Below, piece after piece: positions 1 through 12,300 of a DNA stretch of 64,000 nucleotides. This DNA is from Aplectana chamaeleonis (taxonomy: Eukaryota > Nematoda > Chromadorea > Rhabditida > Cosmocercidae), in NCBI GenBank assembly GCA_029168955.1, contig JAPDOI010001057.1:165406-229405 (forward strand), written 5' to 3'. A program made the position numbers and the translations under genes. How positions within the stretch are numbered: the stretch's first letter is position 1; each line of letters opens with the position of its first letter. The notes under the pieces were generated by a model. It ran no database searches. It had not been told where the DNA came from and worked only from the letters and a program-made list of their open reading frames with translations.

Positions 1-221
1 GTATACTGATTTTTTTCATGTACTTCTCAAGACAGTGTTATTTTGAAACACAATCTCAAACCTTTTCCGATATAGAAACACCTCATCTGAAATGCTTAGG
101 TGTTTCCACATCGAATGCGGTTTGGTGTATGTGTGAGCTTACTACTAATTATTAGTTACAAATTACGATTTACGATTTACGAAATTACAAAATCCAGTTA
201 CGCACAGCCCTGGCGTGTGTA

Positions 222-642
222 CACGTGGTATATCCTGTCCCAAACGATATGGCAAGCGAAGAGTCCAAAGAAGCAGCGCTCCCTCTGCGTCTCTGACATC
301 TTTGAATTATGGTACGCAAATACGTAGCATGTCTTGCCGTAATCAAAAAACAGGATTCGACGAGCTTTCCACGTTCTCACTTCTTTTTCACATACTTCAT
401 TACTCTTTTGCATTCCTTTCGCTCCACATGCTCGTGATACTCACTCTCGATACAGAGAATCTTCTCTACGTGGCAGGGAGAATGTGAAATACTCGTCGAA
501 TCCTGCTTTTGGATCACGGTAAGAAATGCTACGTATTTGCGTAAGCGACGTCTTACAGTAATCCAACAATGTCAGAGACGCAGAGGGAGCGCTGCTTCTT
601 TGAACTCTTCGCTTGCCACCTCGTTTGTGACAGAGTATACAA
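222..642. repeat. Foldback (inverted-repeat) element
   Basis: Two arms of about 150 bp face each other. The left arm has GCAAGCGAAGAGTCCAAAGA followed by an AGCAGCGCTCCCTCTGCGTC block; the right arm near 580-625 is its reverse complement with a few mismatches. The inner part pairs an ACAGGATTCGACGAG block with CTCGTCGAATCCTG. It looks like a palindromic non-autonomous DNA transposon; no coding capacity is visible. The open frames here are shadows of the repeat. Confidence 0.6.
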
Positions 643-1811
643 GGAGCAAGACAGTCGTGGGTGCGCAGTGTGAACCCGTGGTCTCTTAGATATTAAGAAC
701 CTTCAACCGCACTTGACCACAAAGTTTGCAGCCTTTATGTCTTCAGGGAATTTGAAAAATTACGAAAATGTGGCTACGTTGAAACTGGCGCAGCCCATGT
801 ATAGAATCCAGAATTTTGCTCTCTCACTCTTTTAGAAGAGGGTCCAAGGACTTCAGCTATGATACGTTTCTAAGTAGACACCCTCTGTGCCACAATGACC
901 CCATTAGAGTATGTAGTTCTCTACGCTTGCCTACGGGAAGTAGGATTGATCATCGAAGATGATTACGAGGCAATTTATTTTGCTCGAATTAAGGATTCTT
1001 CAGATTTCTGCCCACCTTTTACTTCAAAAACGATTTTACGCTCCGAAATTCGATACGCTTTGAGAGAGAGGTTCATAGAAAAGAACATGCCATAGAAGGC
1101 GATCAGGCGCGCACGTACGTCGTCGGAATGAGGTTTGAAACCTTGTCACCATATTTAAAAAGCACCCTCTCTTCCACAGAACCTATGGAGCTCTCATCAC
1201 CCTAACTTTCCAGTGCGAATTTTGAAGAAGTCCACGTGACGCAAGTACAGAAAGCTTAGCTGCTCACATGTCCTCAGCTGGTTTTTCACCGCACCATCTC
1301 GGTACTCCGCCTCCTCAGCCACTGAGCTCAGAACTTCACTTTAGTGCTCTAATTTCAGTCTGCCTAATTTACCTTGTTCACAAAAACAGAAGTTTCGCCT
1401 TACTATTTCGAAATTTGTTTTAATAATCTGTATATTGAAGGTGAGTAAAGGTACAGTGATCCACTGAATTTCCCCTACCACAATAACACCCCGTTTTTTC
1501 CTCTTTGACGCCTTCGCATCCAATTTCCAAGCTTCCAATTGCATTTCGATAGTAAGCCATAAATTATCGCAAAAACTACACAATCCCAGCCATCTACGTG
1601 ATTCTGGTATAAAAGTCCAATTTGTATGCATCCGCACCATATCCACTGCCGTTTAAAAGCACTGAAATTCCACAGCTATTCAATTTCTCCCCATCTCACA
1701 TCCCCAATCTTCTCAGATTGATTCCTCCATTGTTTGTCCTACCCTTTTCCTTTACGGAAAGCAGGTACGAGATTCAGGAATCATTCCACAAGCTGCTATT
1801 GTCCGAAACCA

Positions 1812-1960
1812 TAACGTCGGCATGGATCGTGAAGAGACTTCGCGTTCACTGTTGACGGTTGGCGCGAACTCGGTGCCATGTGCTATAACATAGGTGCACC
1901 GAGTTTGCGCCAACCTTCAACAGTGAACGCAAAGTCTCTTCACGTTCCATGCCGATGTTA
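1812..1960. repeat. Short foldback MITE, family A (intact)
   Basis: A 149-bp palindrome begins TAACGTCGGCATGGATCGTG and ends with the complement CCATGCCGATGTTA. The first and last two bases are TA, fitting a TA target duplication. The centre contains a second pairing, GCACCGAGTTTGCGCCAACC against GGTTGGCGCGAACTCGGTGC. Related copies lie at 3272-3428 and, split in two, at 19250-20568. Confidence 0.75.
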
Positions 1961-2106
1961 CATGTACGTAACTTTCAGGCAGGCACTTTGAGGCTCACCC
2001 GACGAATTATCTATTTCCTCTCTGTTGCTTTCGATGTTACTTAGGTTTTGTCCCGTTACACTTCTTTGTTTTATTATTTGAAGCTTCAATTGTTATCTCG
2101 TATACG

Positions 2107-2608
2107 TACAGTACCGAGCAATTTTTTTGCAAAGAAAGCGTTTTGCAGCTTTTTTTTTCGCGCTCACTATGCGCCGCATTGCCTTAACTTGCTTCAAGGG
2201 ATTCTATTTCAATTTTGAAGTCATTTATGGATCGCTCTGATTGAGTCGTATACGATAGTGTTAAAAAATAGTAGATTCAACTTCAGAAGTTTATCGGAAA
2301 ATGCATATTTGCACAACAAAATCCCTCGCAGTGAACTGATCAGACGGCCATGATGACAGAAATCTATCATGTTTTGACCTGTGGTCGATGTGAGTTTGAG
2401 AAGGAGAAACACATTTCTAGACCAGAAATCGGATTCAAAAAAGACTTTCTTTGCATACCATTCCATTCGCCTCAGAGAGAGGAACACGAAAACTACCTAA
2501 AAAACTATTTTTGTCAATTTTGAAGTGAGTTATGGCGACGCGGCGCTCTGTGAGCGCAAAAAAGGGGGGGACGATTTTTTTTTGCAAAAAAAATTGCTTG
2601 GTACTGTA
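2107..2608. repeat. Foldback element, TACAGTACCGAGCAA ends
   Basis: The left end TACAGTACCGAGCAATTTTT is matched by the reverse complement at 2590-2608. Inner arms also pair: CGCGCTCACTATGCGCCGC near 2160 with GCGGCGCTCTGTGAGCGC near 2540. Length is about 500 bp, flanked by TA. No open frame of interest. Confidence 0.6.
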
Positions 2609-2778
2609 CATAAGCTATAAATAAATGAACCGATGTGTTTGCGAATGGTGAATCGCGGATCTTCACATAATTCAAAAAAAAATCTCTTCTGAAAAACATA
2701 CTTTGGATGTTGTTATCTACATATTACTTACCCCTCCCAGAAAAAATGAATTTTTATTTTTTTCGAGTTCCTGCTCAC

Positions 2779-2859
2779 TTTTGGGGTCACTGCCGAAAAA
2801 GTCCGATGTATTGTCCTTTTCGGAACGAAATTCTGGCCTGCTGTCGCAGACAACCGTTT
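2779..2859 (-). CDS. Possible short exon (uncertain)
   Basis: On the minus strand a TGCTTGCTTCAG acceptor precedes 81 bp that stay open in one frame (AA plus 26 codons plus A) and end at a gtgagc donor. The frame is acidic and contains DNTSDFFGSDPK. It lies downstream, in transcription order, of the amnionless-like exon at 4933-5160 and could be part of that gene's cytoplasmic tail, but no transmembrane exon was found between them. The length is short enough to be chance. Confidence 0.22.
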
Positions 2860-3271
2860 CTGAAGCAAGCATCTCGAAGGTGATCGATCTGGTACCATGG
2901 GTCCCGTCACGATTATCTTCGAGCGCGAACAGCTATAGTATGCAATCGGGGATGTGAATTTTGAGCACAAAGGCGGTGTAAAAAGGTTCTCAAACCTTTT
3001 CTCTCATGCTTTCGTGAGAGCTCCATAGACATCTAAAATTTTCAGGGCAGGGGCACGAACTGAACTAGGTCCCATATTTAGTTGATCATGCACAGTTTCC
3101 CCAATGATGACAAAATTTTCACAATTTTTTGGTATGAGCAGGGATGGGCAGACATTTCTACAATAGTGGAATCAGCCCTCCTTTGTCATAGTTGTACGGA
3201 ATTCGCTTTCGAAAAATTGTGTGTATACCCAGTGGCCGAGCGCGGTGAGAACGTTCCCATAGAAATAGTAG

Positions 3272-3428
3272 TAACATCGGCATGGATCCTGAAGAGACTT
3301 TGAGTCCTCCATTGGAGGTTGGCGAGGTGGCGCGAACCCGGTGCGCCTATGTTATAGCATATGGCACCGAGTTTGCGCCAACCTTCAACAGTGAACGAGA
3401 AGTCTCTTCAGGATCCATGCTGGCGTTA
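3272..3428. repeat. Short foldback MITE, family A (second copy)
   Basis: A 157-bp palindrome with TA at each end begins TAACATCGGCATGGATCCTG and ends with the complement of a near-identical sequence (GGATCCATGCTGGCGTTA). The centre carries the same GCACCGAGTTTGCGCCAACC block as the copy at 1812-1960. Confidence 0.75.
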
Positions 3429-3899
3429 GATTTCAAGCAGAAATCCACGCATCAAGGGATCAGGCGGGCAGATACGATGAACAAATGTCTTCATTGATGA
3501 AGTTTTGTATTCTTGGAATCTGTATGAAACGAGGTCATTTAAAGAGAACTCTGCATCTCTTGAATTCATAGAAAGGCAGTTTTTTACTTACGTTACCAAC
3601 TCATTACATTACAGGAAATATGGTATGTTAGGTATGTTCAAATTTCGATGTTGCGTTTATAGAAAAACCAACTAACAGAAGCCGAAGTTTTTGTCGTTCA
3701 TTCAAAGAAAAGGTTATGGCGACTAATCAGTGTCAAAGGAGGTGGTGTCAGGAAACCAGCTTCATTAGGCGGAGGCTCTGCCTCTCCCCTTAGAAGCTAT
3801 TAGGCGAATCATTTTTGAGACATTCTCTTAATATTTCACTAACCGACGAATGTTAACTTGAAACAGTTTTTTCTTATGACCCGAAGGCTAGGTTTAATT

Positions 3900-4240
3900 G
3901 ACGAAAAATCAGGATTCACGCACTGAGATGTTGCGGTCAGAGGCGTTAGGAAATACCCGTTTCCGGTTTCCGAATTCCGTCCTTCGGCATTCTTTGAAAA
4001 TTCGTTTTCCCTTTTCCGGCTTCTGCGGAAAACAAAGAAAAATTGGGGAAAAACGAGGTGGTGAAGTTTCGCAAGATATTCAAAACTTCCGTATCTTCGC
4101 GTCCGTATTCCGCATTCCGGTCCATTTTGATATATCGGTTTTCCGTTTCCGGCTAAAATTTCTTTTCTACTTACGTTCTCCGTTCTGTGTGAACATCTCT
4201 TTCCGCAGATTCCTGGTTCCGATACATATCCTCTATTTCG
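3900..4240. repeat. TTCCG-rich low-complexity stretch
   Basis: The motif TTCCG/TTTCCG recurs many times (3958, 3966, 4013, 4110 and 4142, among others). It keeps one long frame open by chance (see rejected list). Comparable short-motif arrays sit at the ends of the hAT-like elements elsewhere in the window, so this may be the remnant of such an element, but no terminal repeats were found. Confidence 0.45.
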
Positions 4241-4254
4241 GAAGTACTTTAGTT

Positions 4255-4395
4255 TGTTACTTCACGTGCTTGTGCAGAGACAGCGAGAAAATGTGGGGAG
4301 GAGGAAACGCAGCATACGCGCGCACACGCACGCGATCAATCACAGTAAATTTTGCTCCGAAATGGAGGATACGTACTTCAGCTCGCTACTGCACT
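4255..4395. repeat. Dispersed CGCGCACACGCACGC repeat
   Basis: The segment with GAGACAGCGAGAAAATGTGG, CGCGCACACGCACGCG and AATTTTGCTCCGAAATGG resembles 8195-8300 and, in reverse orientation, 11480-11560, 18815-18935 and 51115-51245. Shared parts are a purine-rich AGAGACAGCGAGA block, a GCGTGTGCGCGC block and TTTCGCTCCGGAA. It is an interspersed repeat of unknown class. Confidence 0.45.
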
Positions 4396-4932
4396 CAGAA
4401 TGCATGCAGCGAACCCTTCTTACGCTCTCAGCTCCGTTACTTTAATAACTCGCTCCCGATTCGATTCTTTGTGATCAGAAAACAGGTCTAGTTTTCTGGT
4501 GGATAGATCCTATCAACGGTCTATCGATAGATTTTTTTCCACGGCTAAGGTTTTCTTCGTTTGAACAAAACGTTTCAGTTTTATTTCCAGATCGTTATAC
4601 AGTTCATAAGGCTCCGTGAAGTTGCATACGGTATTTGTACATTGTATGGCACACTATAAGCCCCACTAGGATCCTATAATATTCTTAAGATCCAAAAAAG
4701 ATTTTTTTTAAGTTCTGGTGCTTCATTTTAGGTTTCTTTTTGTTTTTCTCCGAATATTCTCTCAGGTGTGAAACTTTTAATTCGATTAAAAATTTCAATT
4801 TTGATCCATTCGGCTTCCTAAAATTTTGCCATTATTCTGCCCTATGATGCTCCTGCCTTGTATTCTTGCTGCGACAATCTTTCAAAAATAATGTGTTCAA
4901 TGGTTGCAAGGTTTTTGTTTAGCTTTACGTAC

Positions 4933-5160
4933 CTCGAAGAATAAGTAAGACTGCATATGAGTGATAATATCCGCTAATTGCCAAACAGTTGACAACGGGT
5001 TTTTCCCTATTAACGTCAAGTCGGAAGACTGATTAGTTAGCAACTCATCCACCTTGAAGTTGAGATTGAGATTGACTGAGTCTGCTGCTGCACAAAATTC
5101 TCGCCCATTTCCTGCTAAAGTCACCGTAGCGCCGCCACATGAACAGCCTTTACCATACGA
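4933..5160 (-). CDS. Probable distal exon of the amnionless-like gene
   Basis: On the minus strand a strong acceptor (TTTTTTTGTCAG) is followed by exactly 76 open codons and a gtacgt donor, so the exon is phase 0 at both ends. That matches the phase-0 end of the amnionless-like exon at 26175-26264. The translation starts SYGKGCSCGG and continues to GREFCAAAD, which resembles the GCxCGx...ICAA cysteine motif that follows the second N-terminal domain of amnionless proteins. The similarity is by eye only. If correct, the intron between the two exons is about 21 kb and holds the opposite-strand glb-33 gene. Alternatively this is an exon of an unrelated gene. Later exons (transmembrane segment, tail) were not found. 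Confidence 0.5.
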
Positions 5161-5329
5161 CTGACAAAAAAAGTTTCTTTTTTTCCAAATTTTCACCACC
5201 ATCAAGTGCTTTGCTTTGTCTGAGTGCGATGGAACAAACAGTTTTCCAACATAGAACAGACTAAATTTCTGACTTCTCTGCCAACTTATTTCACACATTG
5301 AAAGAAATTTACATCATTGAGGATCCTTT

Positions 5330-6320
5330 CTCAGTTTAGTGTATAGTCCACGTAATCAAGTCTGGAGAATGGACGGGGCTGCGGCGGTAGATCGCCGCGC
5401 GCGATCGGAACCCTGTTGGCCGTTGATGCCTTCAAACCGCACGGCAGGCCGCCTGGTCCATGCATCAGACTAAATATAATACGGAAACTAAACATTGTTT
5501 GGTCTCTATCATGACAAAGTGGATCGAAAATGCCCATCCAGTAGAAAAGATAATGCCTTCGTTTTTATAAAATGTACATAGCTTGTCCAATAACTGATTA
5601 AATATCGTGAGTATTTATATATTGTGTAATTGAAGCATTGTCCTTATGGGAGAGGGAAATAGAACTAGAAGTGTGTAGTTCTATTTGTTTCTGTTTTTAT
5701 TTTCGCCATTGAAACCGATTTCTATGAGCAGCCTCGTTTTCCTTATAATTTTCAGATTTTTGCTGGTCAATTTGCGGCGAATTTTTCGGGGTACCTATCC
5801 GGAAATCGCATGCAAAGAGACATCTCGAAGTTATTAATCATTGTCGAGCATGTTATCTTTCTTGTCTTCTGGTTTTCTTTTCTCAAGAGCCTGCGGGCAG
5901 CAGCGAGCCCTTAATGTCCTATTAGTTTTGTGCCTTTTTGCACGGTCAATCAGTGAAAGGACGCTATCTTAGTGCTCGGTGGCGTTTCCGAGGATTCCCA
6001 GACGGCCGCCGCCAAATCCTGTTGTCAACCTCGAACATGCATTTTGTTGTCATTGCTGATGCTCAATAGATCACCTCATCACATCACCTCAAGGAACAAG
6101 TGTTGTTGTCGTTTAGCTCAATCCGTCAAATTCATCTCACCGAATGCGCATCTAAACAACGCGATTCATCCTCCGCATCCTCTCAATCCGGTCATTCCAT
6201 TCCTTCCTTGTTCGTCCTTCGGGTCATTGCGCCTCAAAACGTTTTGCTACTCCATACCATCCATTGATGCTTCCTTCAGGAAACCGACAACGACCATGAA
6301 TCGAAGGCTTCCGTAACGAA
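5330..6320. other. Intergenic/intronic stretch without a recognised gene
   Basis: This holds a GC-rich patch at 5355-5465 (GGGGCTGCGGCGGTAGATCG) in otherwise AT-rich DNA, and a C/T-rich stretch at 6150-6220 shortly before the glb-33 start codon that may be promoter or 5' leader. No exon chain was found on either strand. Confidence 0.3.
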
Positions 6321-6326
6321 CTGAAC

Positions 6327-9300
6327 ATGGATCCGTTGCTGCTCAATGACACCTTTGATAACTGCTTCCGGCCGCCGGAGACCGAGATATACAGGTGCGT
6401 CCCCAAGCATCATACAGGAAGCACCATATGATTTCACTGGGTCTAACAAGAATCATGTCCTTGATCACAAATTTTTTGAGTAAAGCTGACAAAAACTTTT
6501 TCCAATCTCTTCCGGCGATGTTGCCAGAAATTCCAAGTCATCATTATGCGGCCACGTTTGTTGATTGGCTACAGAAAAAGCTTTTCGAAGTTGTCATTAT
6601 TATTCGCCTTCCTCTCCAGGTAAGCACGCACCACTGAGAAAGAGAACTACATATTTCAGGGCTAGAGGCCAACGTGCACTTCCGTTCTAGCTACAGCAGT
6701 AGCTCATTTTAACATATTAATGTATTTACTAAAGATTTACTCTGGTCTCTGCCATTATTCCACCTTTCCATACGGAGAAACAGTCGTTTTACTGGAAACC
6801 CTGACTTCCATAATCTGTTCATCAGTTGCCCAATTTTCTCGTTATTTACCCTTAGCTCTCTAGAGGGATTGCAATCGCCGACGTGATTCGTATTTCTGTT
6901 TCTCGAGCGTATGGCGTTTAGGCTAAGATAAATGATCTGAATCAAATGAAACAGTCAGGAAATAACTTTTCTCAATCATAATATTGGCTTTAAGCCTCAG
7001 TCGAGTGCAATGCATCACCCAGTGTTCGCCTTCCGATAACGACGGTGATGGCTCCTATTTGTCGGCTGGTCATTAATCCAGCACAAGCTGTAGCGATTTT
7101 TCGCTGCTCCTCGACCACTGGCATTTCATTATTCGATCACCCAAGATGGGTTTTCTACCCTCACTCCCCAGAGGCCGAATTCATCATTGAGTTTCATCGC
7201 TGGTAGCCGAGGTTAGGGTAGGCTCCTGTCAGTGGGCGCACAATTGAGAGATACCCTCGTCCAGCTTATCAATAGTAAATTTCGTTGATGATTTTGGCCC
7301 CAGATCTCCGTCGTGCGGTGCAGGTCAAGGGGCAGGAGTCAAGGAGTAATTTTTTAGGGGAAGTCGCATGCTTGCTACCTCAGTAGTGGAGTAGTAGTCA
7401 TACTTGCCTGAACACGTAAATCACTCACGTAATCTTGTCCGGGGCGACACGAGGTGGTCTTGCCCAATAAGTCGCCCCGACTGTGTGAACTGTAGTTCTC
7501 GCCCCGGTGTCGGCCAGCAGCCCATTTCTTCGGCGCTTTTCAGCCAGTTGTGCTCGACAACAGACCCCAATCTGTGTGAGTATGGGCTGACCCATCAACA
7601 CGTTGAGTGGCCTTCATAATAGCTTTGACAGTTCAAAAAAAAATCGGAAGATTAGAATCTTCTGGTGGCACTGCATTATAAAAGAAAACTGTTATCTACT
7701 CAAGTACAGTTTCCACTTCCATAAAAACGAGTTTTGTTTCTCACTTTTTACTCCTATAACAGGCAGCTTTTTATGGTGAAAGTTTTCTTGCCCTGATCCT
7801 ATTTTTTCAGCTGTATTCTACAACATTGTCCAATGGTCTATGTTTTTCTACTAATATTGCCTAGATATTTCGTACACATTTTCACAAAAGTTGTCAAACA
7901 TGAGACAAAACTTTCCAGAAAATTTGAGGTTTTTTCTTGATTGCCCAAAGATACATATAACAGGGGAAATGTGCGTTCATCGAAAAATCAGTAGTACGGT
8001 AAATTCTTATTTGAAACAAAGTTTTCTATGTAGATCCATTGCGGACTTGGGTGAGGGGTCGATCAGAGTCTCCCCGCTGAAAGGCGCGGTAGCAGGCAAT
8101 GGAGGAGTATCATGCGGTGCCGCACGATCGATCCCCCCCCCCATTCCATGCTGCCGCACCTTTCAGCGGCGGGAGTCTATTTGGGCGCTAACACTCGAGA
8201 AAGAGACAACGAGAGGCTATGTAAGGGGAAGATGCAGAGAGCAGCGTACGCACGCGATTGAGCTCAGCGAATTTCTTTCCGGAATAGAGCGTATGTAGAT
8301 ATTTCTCGTCCACCATTGTGCGTGCGAAGAGAAACTGTTTCACTGCTCCCAAAAAAAAAACGGTCCGAAAACAGTTTTGACTAGCGATAAACTACTGGTT
8401 CTGCTTTCTGGAAGGTTTTATGTTCTTTGTTCATAAGAGTTTTTCATTTTGAACACATTAAAGACTCAGTATCATGTCGTTCTCGACTGGAGAAATGTTC
8501 TCATCTGGCTGGAAATGTTAGATTCTTTCAAGATGAAAATTACACTTTGAAAGTTTGAAAATGGTAAATTCTTCTTAGCAAGTACATATTTGCATACATA
8601 CTCTGCTCCAGTGGGTTGGAAAGGATTTCACATTCATAATCGTTGTTATACATATATAGTTTACTGGGAAATACTATTACGTGGCTTCAAGATTATATTT
8701 ATTACTGTGTTAGCCCTGCTAATAAGCTTTCTCCTTTTACAACCTATTCACCTGGAAAGAACACCTTCACTATTTCAAAAGCTAACAAACCATGTTTCTA
8801 TTCATCGCGCCTTACCGAACAGTAAGTAAGACACGCTCCTTCTGAATTTAACAAACTTTTTCGGATCAAATTCCTCAAAATTTATAGAGTAATAAGAATC
8901 CAGAAAAAAGCTGGTATTTGTTTAAAGGCAGTGTTCACGATAAAATGAATAGGCGTGTTGGCTGTTCATTATCTACAACATCTGATCATGATAGAGGATA
9001 CTGTGGCTTGTTCTAGCTAATGGAAGAGCTTAACAATTTCTTATCATCTTTCATAATCAATAAGAATGAACAGCCAGTACGCCCATTCATTTCATCGCGA
9101 ACACTGCCTTTAATGATTAGCCCACTCATTCGAGGCATGAGGTGCAAGCTGAACCCCGTGACGAAAGGGATTTCAATGTGCATGATAATAGAGTATATGC
9201 TGACCAAATAAATCTCCTGTTTTCTCTTCTGAAATAAGAATTAGTCAATTGATTTGTTTGCAATATTGCGCGAATCATCCTGCCTGTGTCTTCGATTGGC

Positions 9301-12300
9301 GGTTAAGCAAAGAGAAGAGGTGCTGCGGCCCTCAAAGCGAACGTCGACTCAGAAAAATGAAAATTTGTATTTGTAACATAAAAGGCCGAAAAAAGTTACT
9401 TGTAAAATGTCTGAGCCGATGTAAGTTACTTGCGACTTATATCAGGTCATTTAAGTTGCATGTAACATATCGCCGGGTTACTGCGTACGGTGCGCCTCCT
9501 ATATGTTTTATGTATCTCAAATTACCTGCGCTAAGTCGCAAGTACCTTACATTGGCTCACTTATGTTACAAGTAACTTGTTTCCGATTGCTGAGAGGACA
9601 CTGTGTGCAGTGAGCCTCCGATAAGTTACGTGTAACTTAAATGGCACAGTATAAGTCGCAAGAACCTTAAATCGGCAGAAAAGATATTTCCAAGGGGTAT
9701 GTACGACGCACTCGTGGGGTCAGGCTCACGACTGGCATTGCTGTTGGTTCAATTGCCCAAGTTCGAGGTACTTGACCCCACACCAGCAGGTAAGGCCCTG
9801 CACAGCATTTTTTTGCGTTGTGTGTGGTCTGGGACGCGCTCTCTGCGTCGCGTGTCGTCTGCGTCACGTGATGGCCACCCATGGTGAAAATATAAATGTA
9901 AGTTACATGTAACATAAGTGTGACTTACATGCAATATAAATTTAGGTTACATGTAATATGTATGTTACATACAATCGGTTTTCTTTGTTTCCTCAGCGTA
10001 GGTTTTACAGTTGCGTTCAATATTTCGGTAATTCTGCGATTTTTTTTATTAAGTTGTGTATTGCTTACGTGGACTTGTTCTGCGTCTCAAATAAATGAAT
10101 AAATAAATAAAATAATATAAATGTAAGTTACTTTAGACATTCAAGTAAGTCACATTTATATTACAATTAACTTGTTTTCATTTTTCTGAGAAGGTCTGAC
10201 GATTTTAGAAAACTGTTCTACGGGAAGGAAATTCATTTAGCGTTATTTCACTGTGTGCGTAGCCTGACTTTTTAGAGATGCACTCTAGGAGCAATACACA
10301 ACAATCAACGATTGAAAACAAAATTACCAACATTCAGAATGTTCTCGACGATGGTGAATGGCTACATTACGACAGCCCTAGTCGTTCTCGGAACGATAGG
10401 AAACGTACAAGGAGTCAGACGGGTTCAGGTCACCAACCTCGACAAAGTGAGTCTGAACTTATTCGATTGAGCTTCGCAGTTGGAGGAACTTCTTCCGGCC
10501 GTATCTCTTCACAGCCGCGGTCTCATTGTCAGTCGTGGTAGTAGAGCGTAATGTGGACATCTAGCCTTTGTCAAACCTTGGATAGTAGTCCCATAGACAA
10601 CGTTATCAGACTTTCTCATCCACGATTTCAAGTAAATAAGGCCCGTCGGTCTTTTCTGATGTTCTCTCATATCACGGAATGATCAGGACCAACACCGCGA
10701 TGCTGGACGTGTTCCAGTCGTTCTGTGAAGTACCCTTCAAAGGATGATTTTGGCAGCTTTTTGGCGTCTGCGTAGGCAGTGGGGTGGAGGTCGCCTATGT
10801 GGTGTTTCGCAGACAGTATCGACTTTTCAGTGCGCACGAGGGCAGGTGGAATCTTTCAAAGCGGAGATGTCATGAAATTGTCCCCTAAGAATTCCGTAGC
10901 AAACAACAGATGGTGTGGCAGATGCCTCCGAGTTCCTGGGAATCTACACGTCCCGCGTGAGGCATCTAGCTACCTCTCGGCAGATTATACCTGTCAACTC
11001 CCCAGTTTTTCTCTCTGCGTGACTGTTCCTTTACACCGTTTCATCACTATAGAAAACCTAAGTCTAAGCTTTTCGATTTCAGAAACGAGGAGTCGTGTTA
11101 TCAGTGTCACTGATTGCATTAGCAATCTGGGATACTGTTCTCCTGTGGTGTGCTTTTTTCTACTACGCAATCAGGAAACTGCCCTTAGCGATTAATTCTG
11201 ATTGGTTAAATATTCTGATGCCGTGGTTCCACCCATTTTCACAAATCGCCAACACTGCCGCGGTCAGTTCTCGGTACTCTTATCGTAGACGGTGTCTGTG
11301 TATTATTTGTAAGCGTTCATAGCTAGCAACACAAGCGACAACCGCCGCTTAGGTGTGCACGGGGAAAGATGATATCTTGATTGTGGCTCGCTGATACTGG
11401 CTGGCGAGAACCCGAGCTACAACCAATACTTCATTTTTAACACACACATATCCTCTGTATATAATCGAAATGCCCATCAGTCATGGCGCGTGCGGTGTGC
11501 GTGGTGCTGCTGCCTCCGTCTGCATTTCACTCTCTCGCTGTCTCCAACCTCCGTTTTTCACTCGCACGCGTAGGAACCATGGGAATTTCGCTTTTTCACA
11601 GCCTATACATACCAAAGTGACGGTTGCCTTTGTGTTGCTACACAGCTGCCACTGCTGTCTAAAGAAAATGGCAAGTGTGTTAGTACAGAGTTAAGGAATA
11701 CCTAGCAAAGGCATGTTCTTCTAATTTTTAGACGTGGTGTGTAGTCGCCATCACATGGCAACGATTTATGGCTACCAGGGATCCGTTCAGGGCTCCGAGG
11801 TTTGTATTCAATAAAGTATCAAATCGATTACGTTTTTTGACCATTGAATATTCTAATTGTATGCAACAAAGTACATTCACACTCAATCAGAGAAGCACAG
11901 AAATCTAGCTCATTCCCAGCCGCGAAAAAAAGCAGATTACATTTTCTAATAGTGTCCGTGCTCGGCTGTCCTGCAACCTGGGCAACCTAAGGGGTTTGGA
12001 TGAGCAACAACTAAAAGAAAAGCTCTCATGTGAAGCTGACTCATTTATGTCTAAAACTTTTCGGAAAGCGCGTTGTCCTTTCTGCGTGGGTGTCCTATTC
12101 ACGAGTAATGACCCATTTTCAATTTCCAAAGCAGCTGAAGTTAATAATCAGACGCTTTCTCTGTGAAAGAGTGGTCCGCTAGGTGGGGCAAGTATGTAAG
12201 CTATTCTCCTCAATCCTTGCCCTCTCAAAACATTTCTGAAATACCGCATTACCACGATTTCTTAAAAAAACTATTTGTCGCTAACGTCACCTCCAGAAAA

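Noticed and set aside
3898..4491. 197-codon open frame on the plus strand, longest in the first 40 kb
   Set aside because: It is kept open by the TTCCG-type low-complexity repeat, has no domain, and its residues (many FRFP/FRI) simply translate the motif.
9690..9890. Possible tRNA or structured RNA in the GC-richer core (GGGGTCAGG facing TTGACCCC)
   Set aside because: No A or B box spacing and no cloverleaf could be drawn.
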